DNA of 64,000 nucleotides from Alkalihalobacillus sp. LMS39 (GTDB taxonomy: Bacteria > Bacillota > Bacilli > Bacillales > Bacillaceae_F), in assembly GCF_022812285.1 (NCBI RefSeq), contig NZ_CP093300.1:4601171-4665170 (forward strand), in the 5' to 3' direction. How positions within the stretch are numbered: the first letter of the stretch is position 1; each line of letters opens with the position of its first letter. Both the position numbers and the translations under genes were made by a program. Under the pieces are notes generated by a model. The model searched no databases. It was not told where the DNA came from and was given only the letters and a program-made list of their open reading frames with translations. Below, piece after piece: positions 8,942 to 18,028 of the stretch.

Positions 8942-10453
8942 TTACCCCCCTATCCCTGTAAGAATAAGTTGAATGACACCTTGCAATGGTTCAGCTAACA
9001 CAGCTGGATATACCCCAATAACAATGATTAATGCTAATAGAACAAGTAGTGGAATCCACTCTAACGAACGGAGGTCCGATACTTCTTTCCATTTATCTGG
9101 TGTAGGTCCAAATGTCACATTCAGTGTCGCTCGTAATAAATACACAGCCGTTAAGATAATCCCTAACGTTCCCACTGCTGCAATAATTGGCATAACTTCA
9201 AATAAACCTAAGAACGCCAGAAACTCACTAATGAAGCCAGACATTCCAGGAAGTCCAAGTGATGCCATTGCTCCTGCTAGGAAAAATCCGGATGCGTATG
9301 GCATAGAGCGGGCCATGCCACCTAATTTCTCTAACGAAGATGTGCGCGTTCGGTCATAATAAATCCCGATAATAAAGAACAACAAGGCTGAAATTAACCC
9401 GTGAGAGACAACTTGGAAAATGGCACCTTGTAATCCCGCTTCATTTAATGCTGCCACCCCAATTAATACAATTCCCATATGTGAAATACTGGAATACGCT
9501 AACACCATTTTCACATCAGTTTGGATGATGGCTAAGTATGCACCATACAACAAGTTAACAACACCTAGAATGGCTAATACAACGGCCATTTGCTGGACTT
9601 GTTCCGGGAAAAATCCTAGCCCAAACTGAATAAGTCCGTAAGCACCGATTTTCAATAAAATCCCTGAGTGAATCATAACAATGGCTGGAGGAGCTTGAAC
9701 GTGTACACGTAACATCCAGCTGTGCAAAGGAAAAATTGGTAATTTTACTCCAAAAGCAACGAGCAAGGCAATTAATAATCCCCACCGTAACTGATCTGCT
9801 TCAGGGCCATATAACTGTAAGACAGCCGTTACTTCATCAATTCGTAACGTTTGTGTTAATGCAAAAAGAACAGCAAACGCAATAATCATAACAGCTGATC
9901 CTAATCCGTTGTATATCAAAAACATATTAGCTGCTTTTTCTCTGTCGATATAACCCCATCGACCAATAAGAAAATACATCGGTATTAATGTCACTTCAAA
10001 AAAGACGAAGAACAGCAATAAGTTTTGTGCCGCAAAAACACCAAGCATACCAATTTCAAGGAACAGGAATAAAATGAAATAGGCTTTCCATCCTTCTTTA
10101 ATTTGAATGACGGACGCTAATGCCGCTAAAGTAGCTACAATGGCTGTTAGTAAAATTAAAACCATACCAAAGCCTGTCACACCTAAATCATAATTCACAG
10201 CCAGATTAACCCCACGTGATTCAAGTGCAGGATTCCCGAAATTAATCCATTGTCTTACCTCTTCAAATTGAAGCGCACTACTTGTTTTATCAAATTGGGT
10301 ATACAACATGACCGCAAGTGCAAGCGGAAGCAATGTTGTGAAAAAGCCAATCCATTTTATGAGCTGGTGATTCCCTTTAGGAATACAAGCTAAAATTAAA
10401 ATCCCAACGAGAGGTGAAAAGATGAGCAGGGATAAGAAGTAAGAATCTGTCAT
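8942..10453 (-). CDS. nuoM: NADH-quinone oxidoreductase subunit M
   Basis: Antiporter-like membrane subunit of complex I, 503 aa, about 14 helices. Family motifs include FFVFFEVTLIPMYFLIGRWG with the essential Glu of helix 5, and KLPIFPLHSWMLRVHVQAP with the conserved Lys and the discontinuous helix. It overlaps the end of nuoL by 4 bp, so translation is coupled. Confidence 0.96.
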   Translation of the reverse strand: MTDSYFLSLLIFSPLVGILILACIPKGNHQLIKWIGFFTTLLPLALAVMLYTQFDKTSSALQFEEVRQWINFGNPALESRGVNLAVNYDLGVTGFGMVLILLTAIVATLAALASVIQIKEGWKAYFILFLFLEIGMLGVFAAQNLLLFFVFFEVTLIPMYFLIGRWGYIDREKAANMFLIYNGLGSAVMIIAFAVLFALTQTLRIDEVTAVLQLYGPEADQLRWGLLIALLVAFGVKLPIFPLHSWMLRVHVQAPPAIVMIHSGILLKIGAYGLIQFGLGFFPEQVQQMAVVLAILGVVNLLYGAYLAIIQTDVKMVLAYSSISHMGIVLIGVAALNEAGLQGAIFQVVSHGLISALLFFIIGIYYDRTRTSSLEKLGGMARSMPYASGFFLAGAMASLGLPGMSGFISEFLAFLGLFEVMPIIAAVGTLGIILTAVYLLRATLNVTFGPTPDKWKEVSDLRSLEWIPLLVLLALIIVIGVYPAVLAEPLQGVIQLILTGIGG

Positions 10454-12324
10454 CTAAAATACCCCCCTGTCACTGTCAAGACGACTAGTAAGATAACAAG
10501 CCCCATAAAAGCGACTGTTCCATACATTTGAACTTGACCGTTTTGTAATCGAGCATGAACACTTCCCATTGCTTCTGTCACACCTACAACTGCTTTTATA
10601 ATGACTTCAATGACGTATTTTTCAATATAGTGGAACAAATAGCCAATCACAACGGTTCCACGCACAAATACGGCTTTGTAAAACTCATCAAAATAAAACT
10701 TATTAGCGATAATTTGATAAAAACCACTGTTTGTCGAAATCAGCGACTCGCGCGCCATTGATTTTTTTCCATACAAGAGCCACGCAATAAAAATACCGAA
10801 AAGCGATACAAAAACAGCAACTGGCATAATCCAACCTGGGTCATGCACATAAACATGTCCTCTTGCCCATGGACTATCACTTAACCAATCCCCTAAAAAT
10901 GTTCCAAACCAGTGCGTGTGCACAAACCCTGACACAACCGCTAACACAGCAAGGACAATCATCGGAATCGTCATAATGGCTGGTGATTCATGAACTTTAG
11001 AATGGTCTTGTTGTGGTTTTCCAATGAATACAAGGAAAAACAGGCGGAACATGTAAATCGCTGTTAGTAAGGCGGTTATTAACGCGATAGCGAATAATCC
11101 ATATCTCCCGTCTGTAAAGGTTGTTAGTAAGATTTCTTCTTTACTAAAGAACCCTGAAAATAACGGAAACCCTGCAATCGCTAAACAGCCAATTAAAAAC
11201 ACAACAGCGGTTGTTTTCATTTTTTTATAAAGGCCACCCATTTCATAGATGTTTTGTGTATGGACAGCATGAATGACACTTCCAGCAGCTAAAAAGAGTA
11301 AGGCTTTAAAAAACGCATGTGTCATTAAATGAAAGACTCCCGCTACATAACCAGCTGAGCCTAACGCAAGCATCATATAACCTAACTGACTGACAGTAGA
11401 ATATGCAAGCACTCGTTTAATGTCTTTTTGCGCTAACGCGATCGTTGCTGCGAAAATCGCTGTGAATCCACCAACTGCCGCAACAGTTGTCATCGCAAGT
11501 GGAGAAGCGGAAAAGAGCGGGAACATCGTTGCCACTAAATATACCCCTGCTGCGACCATTGTTGCCGCATGGATGAGGGCAGATACTGGCGTTGGCCCTT
11601 CCATCGCATCTGGTAACCATGTATGCAACGGAAATTGACCTGATTTTCCGATAGCACCGACAAAGATTAATATTGCGATAAGCGAAAGCATCCCTTCTGA
11701 CAAGCCATTTGCTTGAACAGTTTCAAAGATTGTCCGCAATTCAAAGCTACCAACATTCCAGAAAATAAGAATGATCCCGATAAACAAACCGATATCACCG
11801 ATACGAGTCACAATAAACGCCTTTTTCGCTGCAGCTCGTGCTTCTGTTTTAAAATAATAAAACCCAACAAGTAAAAACGAACAAACCCCAACTAATTCCC
11901 AAAAAATATAAAGTTGAAGTAAATTAGGAGACATCACAAGTCCAAGCATTGAAAATGTGAATAAGCCTAAATATGAATAAAAGACAGGCAAACGAACTTG
12001 GTCAGCCGCTGATAAGTATCCTTTTGAATACATATGTACTAAAAAGCTAACAAGCGTCACAATAAATAACATTAACGCATTCAGCTGATTGATTTCCATT
12101 CCCATTGTAATCGAATGAGTTCCAATCGTAAGCCATGTAAATTGTAATAATACATCTTCACCTGTGAATCGTTCAACTAATACAATTGTTGCTATAACGA
12201 GAGCAACAAACGATAACACCATTCCTACATAAGCGCCCTTTTCCTTTAACTTACGTCCAAATAGAACAAGAATAAGAAAAGATAATAGGGGAAAGAGCGG
12301 TATGATCCATGCATTTTCCATCAT
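10450..12324 (-). CDS. nuoL: NADH-quinone oxidoreductase subunit L
   Basis: The largest antiporter-like subunit of complex I, 624 aa. It shows IFWELVGVCSFLLVGFYYF and KSGQFPLHTWLPDAMEGPTP, and a long C-terminal part with the lateral helix expected of NuoL. I place the start at ATG 12324 (MMENAW...), eight bases after AGGAGAGG; a GTG nine bases upstream (12333) would overlap the RBS. The stop overlaps nuoM by 4 bp. Confidence 0.95.
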   Translation of the reverse strand: MMENAWIIPLFPLLSFLILVLFGRKLKEKGAYVGMVLSFVALVIATIVLVERFTGEDVLLQFTWLTIGTHSITMGMEINQLNALMLFIVTLVSFLVHMYSKGYLSAADQVRLPVFYSYLGLFTFSMLGLVMSPNLLQLYIFWELVGVCSFLLVGFYYFKTEARAAAKKAFIVTRIGDIGLFIGIILIFWNVGSFELRTIFETVQANGLSEGMLSLIAILIFVGAIGKSGQFPLHTWLPDAMEGPTPVSALIHAATMVAAGVYLVATMFPLFSASPLAMTTVAAVGGFTAIFAATIALAQKDIKRVLAYSTVSQLGYMMLALGSAGYVAGVFHLMTHAFFKALLFLAAGSVIHAVHTQNIYEMGGLYKKMKTTAVVFLIGCLAIAGFPLFSGFFSKEEILLTTFTDGRYGLFAIALITALLTAIYMFRLFFLVFIGKPQQDHSKVHESPAIMTIPMIVLAVLAVVSGFVHTHWFGTFLGDWLSDSPWARGHVYVHDPGWIMPVAVFVSLFGIFIAWLLYGKKSMARESLISTNSGFYQIIANKFYFDEFYKAVFVRGTVVIGYLFHYIEKYVIEVIIKAVVGVTEAMGSVHARLQNGQVQMYGTVAFMGLVILLVVLTVTGGYFR

Positions 12325-12343
12325 CGTAATCACCTCTCCTTTC

Positions 12344-12658
12344 CTACTGCTTCATCAGGTTCATCTGATCGACGTTTACCGTTTTTCGGTTACGATAAAG
12401 AGCGATAAGAATGGCCAGACCGACAGCAGCTTCAGCTGCCGCAACAGTGATTGTAAATAGTGAAAAGATTTGACCTGTAATCGCAGGGTTTGGTCCATGT
12501 AACGCAAAGGCAACGAGATTGATGTTCACCGCATTCAGCATAAGCTCAATGGAAATTAACACAATAACCGCATTTCGTTTCGTCAACACACCAAACATCC
12601 CGATACAAAATAAAAGTAAAGCGACAATCAGATAGACGGATAAAGGAATACTACTCAC
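12344..12658 (-). CDS. nuoK: NADH-quinone oxidoreductase subunit K
   Basis: Small membrane subunit of complex I (MrpC-like), 104 aa with three helices. Two conserved buried Glu residues are seen, one in [13 protein letters not shown] and one in [11 protein letters not shown]. The start is GTG 12658 (MSSIPLS...), nine bases after GGAGG; this gives the usual family length and an 8-bp overlap with nuoJ. A longer frame runs up to 12712 but has no RBS there and adds a basic stretch absent from the family. Confidence 0.94.
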   Translation of the reverse strand: MSSIPLSVYLIVALLLFCIGMFGVLTKRNAVIVLISIELMLNAVNINLVAFALHGPNPAITGQIFSLFTITVAAAEAAVGLAILIALYRNRKTVNVDQMNLMKQ

Positions 12659-13172
12659 GGTCACCCGCCTCCTTTTCTTGATCATCATTTTTTGCAATCG
12701 CAACGGCACCAACTAATGCCACAAGTAAAATAACCCCGACAACTTCAAACGGAATCACAAATTTCGAATAAATTTCGATCCCGATTTGGCGCACATTGTC
12801 GTCGTGTAATGGTGCAGGGTCTGAACCAAACGATAAATCATTAATGCCAATAAACATAATGACAAAAAAGACAGCCACACCGACAAAAGCGACGATCGAG
12901 CGAAAAAAGCCAGCTGGAATATCTGTACGGTCATCATGTTTGGTCAGCATTATCCCAAACAACATAATAATCGTAATCGCACCTGCATATATCAACACTT
13001 GAACAAATGCTAAAAATTCAGCAGACAACAATACGTAAAACCCTGCAATACTTAAAAAAGTAAAGGCAAGGGCCACGATAACGTGGACCACCTTTTTTAA
13101 GTTTATCATTAACACGCCGCCACTAACGGCAATAAGGGCAAGGATAAAAAAGGCAAGCATTTCTCCATTCAC
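12651..13172 (-). CDS. nuoJ: NADH-quinone oxidoreductase subunit J
   Basis: Membrane subunit of complex I, 173 aa, five predicted helices. The conserved helix-3 region, where NuoJ has its pi-bulge, is visible in [20 protein letters not shown]. It starts at GTG 13172, overlapping the nuoI stop by 4 bp (GTGA), with GGAGG ten bases before. Confidence 0.95.
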   Translation of the reverse strand: MNGEMLAFFILALIAVSGGVLMINLKKVVHVIVALAFTFLSIAGFYVLLSAEFLAFVQVLIYAGAITIIMLFGIMLTKHDDRTDIPAGFFRSIVAFVGVAVFFVIMFIGINDLSFGSDPAPLHDDNVRQIGIEIYSKFVIPFEVVGVILLVALVGAVAIAKNDDQEKEAGDRE

Positions 13173-13594
13173 GCTTTATTCTCCTCCCTCACATTCGTGT
13201 CGTTTTCATCAAGCCATTCGAGATTTTTAAATAATTCATCTCGGCTATACTCTGATAGCTCAAAATTATTTGTCATCACAATTGCTTCTGTTGGACACAC
13301 TTCCGTACATAAATCACATAAAATACAGATTTCAAAATTGATATCATACGTATCAATAATTTTTCCTTTTTTATTTGGATCCGGGTGTGGTTTGCCTGTT
13401 AATTGAATACAATCTGTTGGGCATATTGCCGCACACTGATTACAGACAATACATTTTTCCGGATAAAATTTTTGAATGCCGCGAAACCGGTCTGGCATTT
13501 CGATCGGTTCATCTGGATAGCGGGTCGTTACATTTTGTTTTGTTAAGTTGCTTACTGTATATTTCAGTCCTTTTAGTAAACCTTTACCGAACAT
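13169..13594 (-). CDS. nuoI: NADH-quinone oxidoreductase subunit I (two 4Fe-4S clusters)
   Basis: Peripheral-arm subunit of complex I that carries clusters N6a and N6b between the input module and NuoB. The 141-aa product has two ferredoxin motifs, CIVCNQCAAICP and CILCDLCTEVCP, each with four Cys. It is short, as in other Bacillaceae, with an acidic tail. A 37-bp gap separates it from nuoH. Confidence 0.97.
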   Translation of the reverse strand: MFGKGLLKGLKYTVSNLTKQNVTTRYPDEPIEMPDRFRGIQKFYPEKCIVCNQCAAICPTDCIQLTGKPHPDPNKKGKIIDTYDINFEICILCDLCTEVCPTEAIVMTNNFELSEYSRDELFKNLEWLDENDTNVREENKA

Positions 13595-13631
13595 AGTTTT
13601 TCACCCCTTGCTTCGATTTGAAGTCTTCTTC

Positions 13632-14633
13632 CTACAAGATAAATTCCTTTATTAATGCTGTTAACACGATGTTGGCAATGGCAATCGGCAATAGAACTTT
13701 CCATGCAAATTCCATTAACTGATCTCCACGTAATCTTGGGAATGTACCACGCATCCATATCATTAAGAAGATAATGACAGAAAACTTCAAGCCAAACCAA
13801 ACTACTCCAGGAATGAAGTCTAAAAAGAGAATCGGCTGCCATCCTCCTAAAAAGAGTACGGTCGTAAGTGCTGCCATCGCAAACAAATACACATACTCAG
13901 CGAGCATAAAAAATGCCCAGCGAAAACCTGAATACTCAACATGATATCCAGCAACTAATTCTGACTCTGCTTCAGGTAAGTCAAAAGGTACTCGGTTTAA
14001 CTCAGCTGTTGCAGCAATTAAAAACACGAGAAACGCTGGTAATTGCCACACTACAAACCAAACATTGCTTTGGGCATTGACGATTTCGATTAAATTTAAA
14101 CTTCCTGAAAGTAACACTACCCCAACAACGGATAAAACAAGCGGCACTTCATATGAAATCATTTGGGCGGCCGCACGCATTCCACCCATTAAGGAATATT
14201 TATTGTTTGATGCCCAGCCTCCTGTTAAAATACCTAACGTTGTAATCCCTGAAACGGCTATATAAAACAATAAGCCAACCCCGATATCAGCAAAATATAA
14301 GTTTTCAGAGAAGGGAATAACCGCTAATACGACAAAGGCAGGTACAAACGCAAGTACAGGTGCTAAAATAAACAACGGTTTATCTGCTTTTTTCGGAATT
14401 GTATCTTCTTTTAATAGAAGCTTTAACACGTCAGCTACCGTTTGTAATAATCCAAGCGGTCCCCCCGTCCGGTTAGGTCCAACTCGAAGCTGCATAAACC
14501 CTAACACTTTTCGTTCTGCTAAAATCGCATATGTTACGAAACCGAGCACGACACCTAAGAGAGCTGCTCCCATAATGAAAAAGGTTAATGCATTTAACCA
14601 ACTAGGCTGAGATGTTAAGATATCACTCATCAT
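13632..14633 (-). CDS. nuoH: NADH-quinone oxidoreductase subunit H
   Basis: Membrane subunit of complex I that forms the quinone-binding chamber with NuoD and NuoB. It has 333 aa and about eight helices. Family signatures include ERKVLGFMQLRVGPNRTGG, NRVPFDLPEAESELVAGYH and RGTFPRLRGDQLM. The ATG shares its first base with the nuoD stop (TAATG), and GGAGG lies upstream inside nuoD. Confidence 0.97.
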   Translation of the reverse strand: MMSDILTSQPSWLNALTFFIMGAALLGVVLGFVTYAILAERKVLGFMQLRVGPNRTGGPLGLLQTVADVLKLLLKEDTIPKKADKPLFILAPVLAFVPAFVVLAVIPFSENLYFADIGVGLLFYIAVSGITTLGILTGGWASNNKYSLMGGMRAAAQMISYEVPLVLSVVGVVLLSGSLNLIEIVNAQSNVWFVVWQLPAFLVFLIAATAELNRVPFDLPEAESELVAGYHVEYSGFRWAFFMLAEYVYLFAMAALTTVLFLGGWQPILFLDFIPGVVWFGLKFSVIIFLMIWMRGTFPRLRGDQLMEFAWKVLLPIAIANIVLTALIKEFIL

Positions 14634-15733
14634 TATCCATCAACCTCCCCAAGAACAATGTCAATTCCACCTAAAATGGCAATTAAGTTTGCAATCGGTT
14701 GACCTACGAGCAGTTTCGGAAGAATTTGCAAGTTATAAAAAGAAGGCCGACGGAATTTTAATCGATATGGCTCCTTTTTCCCTTTACTTGCAATGTAACA
14801 TCCGATTTCGCCTCGAGGAGATTCGATTCGAACAAACGTTTCTCCTTCAGGTGGCTTTATAATCCTTGGTGTTTTTGCTAATATAGCCCCTTCACTAGGG
14901 AACTGTGCCACAGCTTGTTCTACAATTTTGATCGATTCTTCGATTTCCTGCATGCGAATTACATATTTCGCCCAGCAATCACCGTCAGTGTGTGTTGGTA
15001 CGTCAAAATCAAAACGGTCATAGATCGAATATGGTTCGTCTTTCCGCAAATCCCACTTGACTCCTGTACAGCGAATATTCGCACCACTCATCGAATAACG
15101 AATCGCTTCTTCTTTTGTATACTTTCCCACTCCTTTAACACGTTGGAGGAAAATTTCATTGCCTGTCACTAAGTTGTGGTATCCTTCTAATTCTTTTCGT
15201 AAATAAGGAAGCAAATCACGAACTTTTTCAATCCACCCCGGAGGCGCATCCCATTTCACACCACCGACACGCATATAGTTAAAGGTGAGTCGCCCACCTG
15301 AAATTTCGTTTAACAGATTAATAATCATCTCGCGCTCACGAAACGCATATAGGAATGGACTCATCGCGCCTAAATCGAGTAAGTATGTACCATACCAAAC
15401 AAGATGGCTAGCAATTCTTCCAAGTTCCATCACTATGACACGTAAATATTCCGCTCGCTCAGGAATTTCTAAATCCATCATCGTCTCTACTGCGTGACAA
15501 AGAACATAATTGTTCGTCATCGCTGATAAATAATCAAGTCTGTCGGTATAAGGAATAATTTGCGTATATTGAAGATTTTCCGCTAATTTTTCCGTTCCGC
15601 GGTGGAGGTAACCAACAACAGGTGTGGCTTCAGTAATAATTTCTCCGTCTATTTTTACAACTAATCGAAACACCCCGTGTGTACTAGGATGTTGTGGTCC
15701 GACGTTTAGTAGCATTTCTTCTGTGCGAATCAT
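14633..15733 (-). CDS. nuoD: NADH-quinone oxidoreductase subunit D (49-kDa subunit)
   Basis: Peripheral-arm subunit with part of the quinone site, 366 aa. The N-terminal signature LNVGPQHPSTHGVFRL is intact, and the Tyr and His thought to contact quinone lie in VGYLHRGTEKLAE and in this signature. It is separate from nuoC, with five bases between them. Confidence 0.97.
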   Translation of the reverse strand: MIRTEEMLLNVGPQHPSTHGVFRLVVKIDGEIITEATPVVGYLHRGTEKLAENLQYTQIIPYTDRLDYLSAMTNNYVLCHAVETMMDLEIPERAEYLRVIVMELGRIASHLVWYGTYLLDLGAMSPFLYAFREREMIINLLNEISGGRLTFNYMRVGGVKWDAPPGWIEKVRDLLPYLRKELEGYHNLVTGNEIFLQRVKGVGKYTKEEAIRYSMSGANIRCTGVKWDLRKDEPYSIYDRFDFDVPTHTDGDCWAKYVIRMQEIEESIKIVEQAVAQFPSEGAILAKTPRIIKPPEGETFVRIESPRGEIGCYIASKGKKEPYRLKFRRPSFYNLQILPKLLVGQPIANLIAILGGIDIVLGEVDG

Positions 15734-15738
15734 CTGTT

Positions 15739-16923
15739 CTACACCTCCTCATCATGAGGTTCATAGTCTTTGCGTAACGGGTGACCAACCCAGTCATCTG
15801 GCAACATTATTCTCGTTAAATTTGGATGACCTGTAAAAGTAATGCCTAACAAATCATATGCTTCTCGCTCAGGCCAATCCGCCCCTTCCCAAATCGAGGA
15901 AAGAGATTCAATCGTTGGATTTTCACGGTCAATCTTCACTTTTAACGCTACATTTTCTTTTGTTTTAAAAGAATAAAAGTGATTGTATATTTCCATATGA
16001 GTTTCAAAGTCCGATCCATGCAACTCAGATAAATAATCAAAACTTAATTGCTCATTATGCTTTAAAAACTGAGCCACTTTATAATACGATTCTTTTTTTG
16101 CGACTAACGTAGGAACATCTTTAGCCAGTCGGTTGATATAAGAAGCTTCTAACATTCCTTCACCTAGATTATCTTCAATGACTTTTACATACTTATCTAG
16201 TTTTGGTTGGTTGACAGACGGCGTTTCTTCTACTGTTTCCTCCGTTGCCCCCGAACTGGCAGCCTTCGCTCGAGCAGCTGCCGCAGCTTTGGCTTTTGCT
16301 ACTGCAGCAGCCTTTGCTTTCGCTTTTTCATCATCAGTATCGGCTCCACCTTGTGCCGCTATTTTTGCTTTGGCGGCGGCTGCAGCTTTTGCCTTTGCCG
16401 CTGCAATGGCTTTGGCTTTTTCATCGTCTCCAGAAGAATCCGCTTCCGTCCGATTTTGTTTTGCTAATGCGGCCGCTTTCGCTTTTGCCGCTGCTGCGGC
16501 TTTGGCTTTTGCGGCTGCTCCTGCTGGTTCTGAAGTTGTTTCTGTTTCCGCTTCTTTTTGTTTTGCTAGTGCGGCTGCTTTCGCTTTGGCTGCTGCTGCG
16601 GATTTGGCTTTTGCGGCTGCCGCGGCCTTCGCTTTTTCATCTGCTCCTGCTGGTTCTGAAGTTGTTTCTGTTTCCGCTTCTTTTTGTTTTGCTAGTGCGG
16701 CTGCTTTTGCTTTTGCCGCTGCTGCGGCTTTGGCTTTCGCGGCTGCTGCGGCCTTCGCTTTTTCATCTGCTCCTGCTGATTCTGAAGTTGTTTCTGTTTC
16801 CGCTTCTTTTTGTTTTGCTAGTGCGGCTGCTTTTGCTTTTGCCGCTGCTGCGGCTTTGGCTTTTGCGGCTGCCGCGGCCTTCGCTTTTTCATCAGGTGTT
16901 ACTTTTTCCTTATCATCGCTCAT
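15739..16923 (-). CDS. nuoC: NADH-quinone oxidoreductase subunit C with Ala/Lys-rich N-terminal extension
   Basis: The 30-kDa subunit of complex I. The real NuoC domain fills only about residues 245-394 and ends with the family signature [12 protein letters not shown]...[14 protein letters not shown]. Residues about 10-230 are an Ala/Lys repeat ([14 protein letters not shown] blocks). In its first part the unit is 42 aa long, each unit ending in [13 protein letters not shown](S/P)AGA, which is a 126-bp tandem repeat in the DNA. The segment should be disordered or a long charged helix. Extended NuoC proteins are known in Bacillus; the role of the extension is not. The gene overlaps nuoB by 4 bp. 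Confidence 0.95.
   Translation of the reverse strand: MSDDKEKVTPDEKAKAAAAAKAKAAAAAKAKAAALAKQKEAETETTSESAGADEKAKAAAAAKAKAAAAAKAKAAALAKQKEAETETTSEPAGADEKAKAAAAAKAKSAAAAKAKAAALAKQKEAETETTSEPAGAAAKAKAAAAAKAKAAALAKQNRTEADSSGDDEKAKAIAAAKAKAAAAAKAKIAAQGGADTDDEKAKAKAAAVAKAKAAAAARAKAASSGATEETVEETPSVNQPKLDKYVKVIEDNLGEGMLEASYINRLAKDVPTLVAKKESYYKVAQFLKHNEQLSFDYLSELHGSDFETHMEIYNHFYSFKTKENVALKVKIDRENPTIESLSSIWEGADWPEREAYDLLGITFTGHPNLTRIMLPDDWVGHPLRKDYEPHDEEV
16500..16890. repeat. nuoC: 126-bp tandem repeats inside nuoC
   Basis: Three near-identical in-frame units with a period of about 126 bp encode the 42-aa Ala/Lys/Glu/Thr blocks. Their near identity at DNA level, including at synonymous positions, points to recent slippage or unequal exchange. 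The number of units probably varies between strains. Confidence 0.8.
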
Positions 16924-17438
16924 TGACTAGTCACCCGCTTCCCAGTCTTTGCTTCATAACGGATTTTTTCTTGTAATTTATTTATTCCATAAATAAGTGC
17001 AGCGGGGTTTGGTGGACAGCCAGGAATATAAACATCGACAGGAACAATCTGGTCGACTCCTTTAACTACGGCATATGATTTCACATATGGTCCGCCTGCG
17101 GTAGCACAGGACCCCATTGCAATCACCCATTTTGGTTCTGGCATTTGATCATATAAGCGTTTTAAAATTGGTGCCATTTTTTTTGTCACCGTTCCAGAAA
17201 CGATCATACAGTCAGATTGACGCGGTGATGTACGGAAGATGACACCAAATCGGTCTTGGTCATAATGTGAAGCTCCTGTTCCCATCATCTCAATCGCACA
17301 ACAGGCTAACCCAAACGTTAACGGCCAAATCGAGTTACTTCTCGCCCAAGCTTTCACTTGTTCTAACGTTGTAAAAAATATATTTTGCTCTAACTCTTCA
17401 CGTTCTTGTTTCGTTAAACTGTCTAAGTTTAAATCCAT
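16920..17438 (-). CDS. nuoB: NADH-quinone oxidoreductase subunit B (cluster N2)
   Basis: This subunit carries the terminal 4Fe-4S cluster N2 that reduces quinone. It is 172 aa with the tandem Cys pair [11 protein letters not shown] (Cys46-Cys47), GSCATAGG and GCPPNPAAL as the remaining ligands. Both ends overlap neighbours (nuoA by 10 bp, nuoC by 4 bp), which argues for tight translational coupling. Confidence 0.98.
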   Translation of the reverse strand: MDLNLDSLTKQEREELEQNIFFTTLEQVKAWARSNSIWPLTFGLACCAIEMMGTGASHYDQDRFGVIFRTSPRQSDCMIVSGTVTKKMAPILKRLYDQMPEPKWVIAMGSCATAGGPYVKSYAVVKGVDQIVPVDVYIPGCPPNPAALIYGINKLQEKIRYEAKTGKRVTSQ

Positions 17439-17806
17439 GTCAACACCTTCTTTTTCCAGGCATATAGTAAGCCAATAAAAAGCATAACCATAAAAATAAC
17501 CATCTCAATTAGTGCAAAAATACCTAAATCATCATAGGCAACAGCCCACGGATATAAAAATACCGTTTCCACATCAAATAATACAAAAAGGAGGGCAAAC
17601 ATATAATAACGCACGTTAAATTGAACCCAACTTCCACCAGTCGGTTCAACCCCACTTTCGTATGTCGTGTACTTTTCTTCCGTTGGCTTATGAGGACGTA
17701 ATACGCGCCCGGCTGTAAGCGCAACCAATGGTAGCAATATACCAAGAATGACAAACACAGCGACGACTAAATAGTTGTTTTGATATAGATTATACAATGG
17801 ATCCAT
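17429..17806 (-). CDS. nuoA: NADH-quinone oxidoreductase subunit A
   Basis: First gene of the 11-gene nuo operon. It encodes a 125-aa membrane subunit with three helices. The loop [20 protein letters not shown] and the helix [19 protein letters not shown], with its conserved Asp and Glu, are typical. A good sigma-A promoter lies about 55 bases upstream. No nuoE, nuoF or nuoG is found on either side. Confidence 0.97.
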   Translation of the reverse strand: MDPLYNLYQNNYLVVAVFVILGILLPLVALTAGRVLRPHKPTEEKYTTYESGVEPTGGSWVQFNVRYYMFALLFVLFDVETVFLYPWAVAYDDLGIFALIEMVIFMVMLFIGLLYAWKKKVLTWI

Positions 17807-17858
17807 ACAACGTCAGCCTCCAAGCTTTAGTACGGGATTTCTTTTTTGAATCGTTACC

Positions 17859-17887
17859 ATTATAGCAAATCCTATATATGGTGTCGA
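17859..17887 (-). promoter_or_regulatory. Sigma-A promoter of the nuo operon
   Basis: On the minus strand the -35 is TCGACA (17882-17887) and the -10 is TATAAT (17859-17864), with 17 bp between them. Transcription would start near 17852, about 45 bases before the nuoA ATG. Confidence 0.75.
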
Positions 17888-17889
17888 CC

Positions 17890-17905
17890 GTTACAAAATT
17901 GTAAC
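17890..17905. promoter_or_regulatory. Inverted repeat GTTACAA-N2-TTGTAAC upstream of the nuo -35
   Basis: A 7-bp inverted repeat with a two-base centre lies two bases upstream of the nuo -35 hexamer. Its position suits an operator for a dimeric regulator. I do not recognise it as a Rex, Fnr, ResD or CcpA site. Confidence 0.45.
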
Positions 17906-17958
17906 ATTTTTTTAATATACCATTTTGTATAGCATGTCTTACTTACTATTGATACTCA

Positions 17959-17973
17959 TTGCAAGCGCTAACA
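17959..17973. promoter_or_regulatory. Catabolite-responsive element (cre) between nuoA and the DUF1722 gene
   Basis: The 15-mer TTGCAAGCGCTAACA matches every position of the CcpA consensus WTGNAANCGNWNNCW. It lies about 107 bp upstream of the predicted nuo start. It also overlaps a possible -35 (TTGCAA) with a -10 GATAAT 16 bp later for the divergent plus-strand gene. CcpA could repress that gene, act on nuo from upstream, or both. Confidence 0.6.
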
Positions 17974-18028
17974 TGAATGTGATAATGTGACTATTATGTG
18001 AACACTACTAGTAAAGGAGTAAAATAGA

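Noticed and set aside
16178-16930. A 250-codon plus-strand frame (Ala/Phe-rich) opposite nuoC
   Set aside because: It is the complement of the Ala/Lys repeat of nuoC; GC-biased codons of repeats keep both strands open. It has no RBS and no family signature.
17975-18002. FNR-type site from repeated TGTGA half-sites (TGTGATAATGTGAC, TATGTGAAC)
   Set aside because: The half-sites are direct, not inverted with the needed spacing, so no Fnr dimer site can be drawn.
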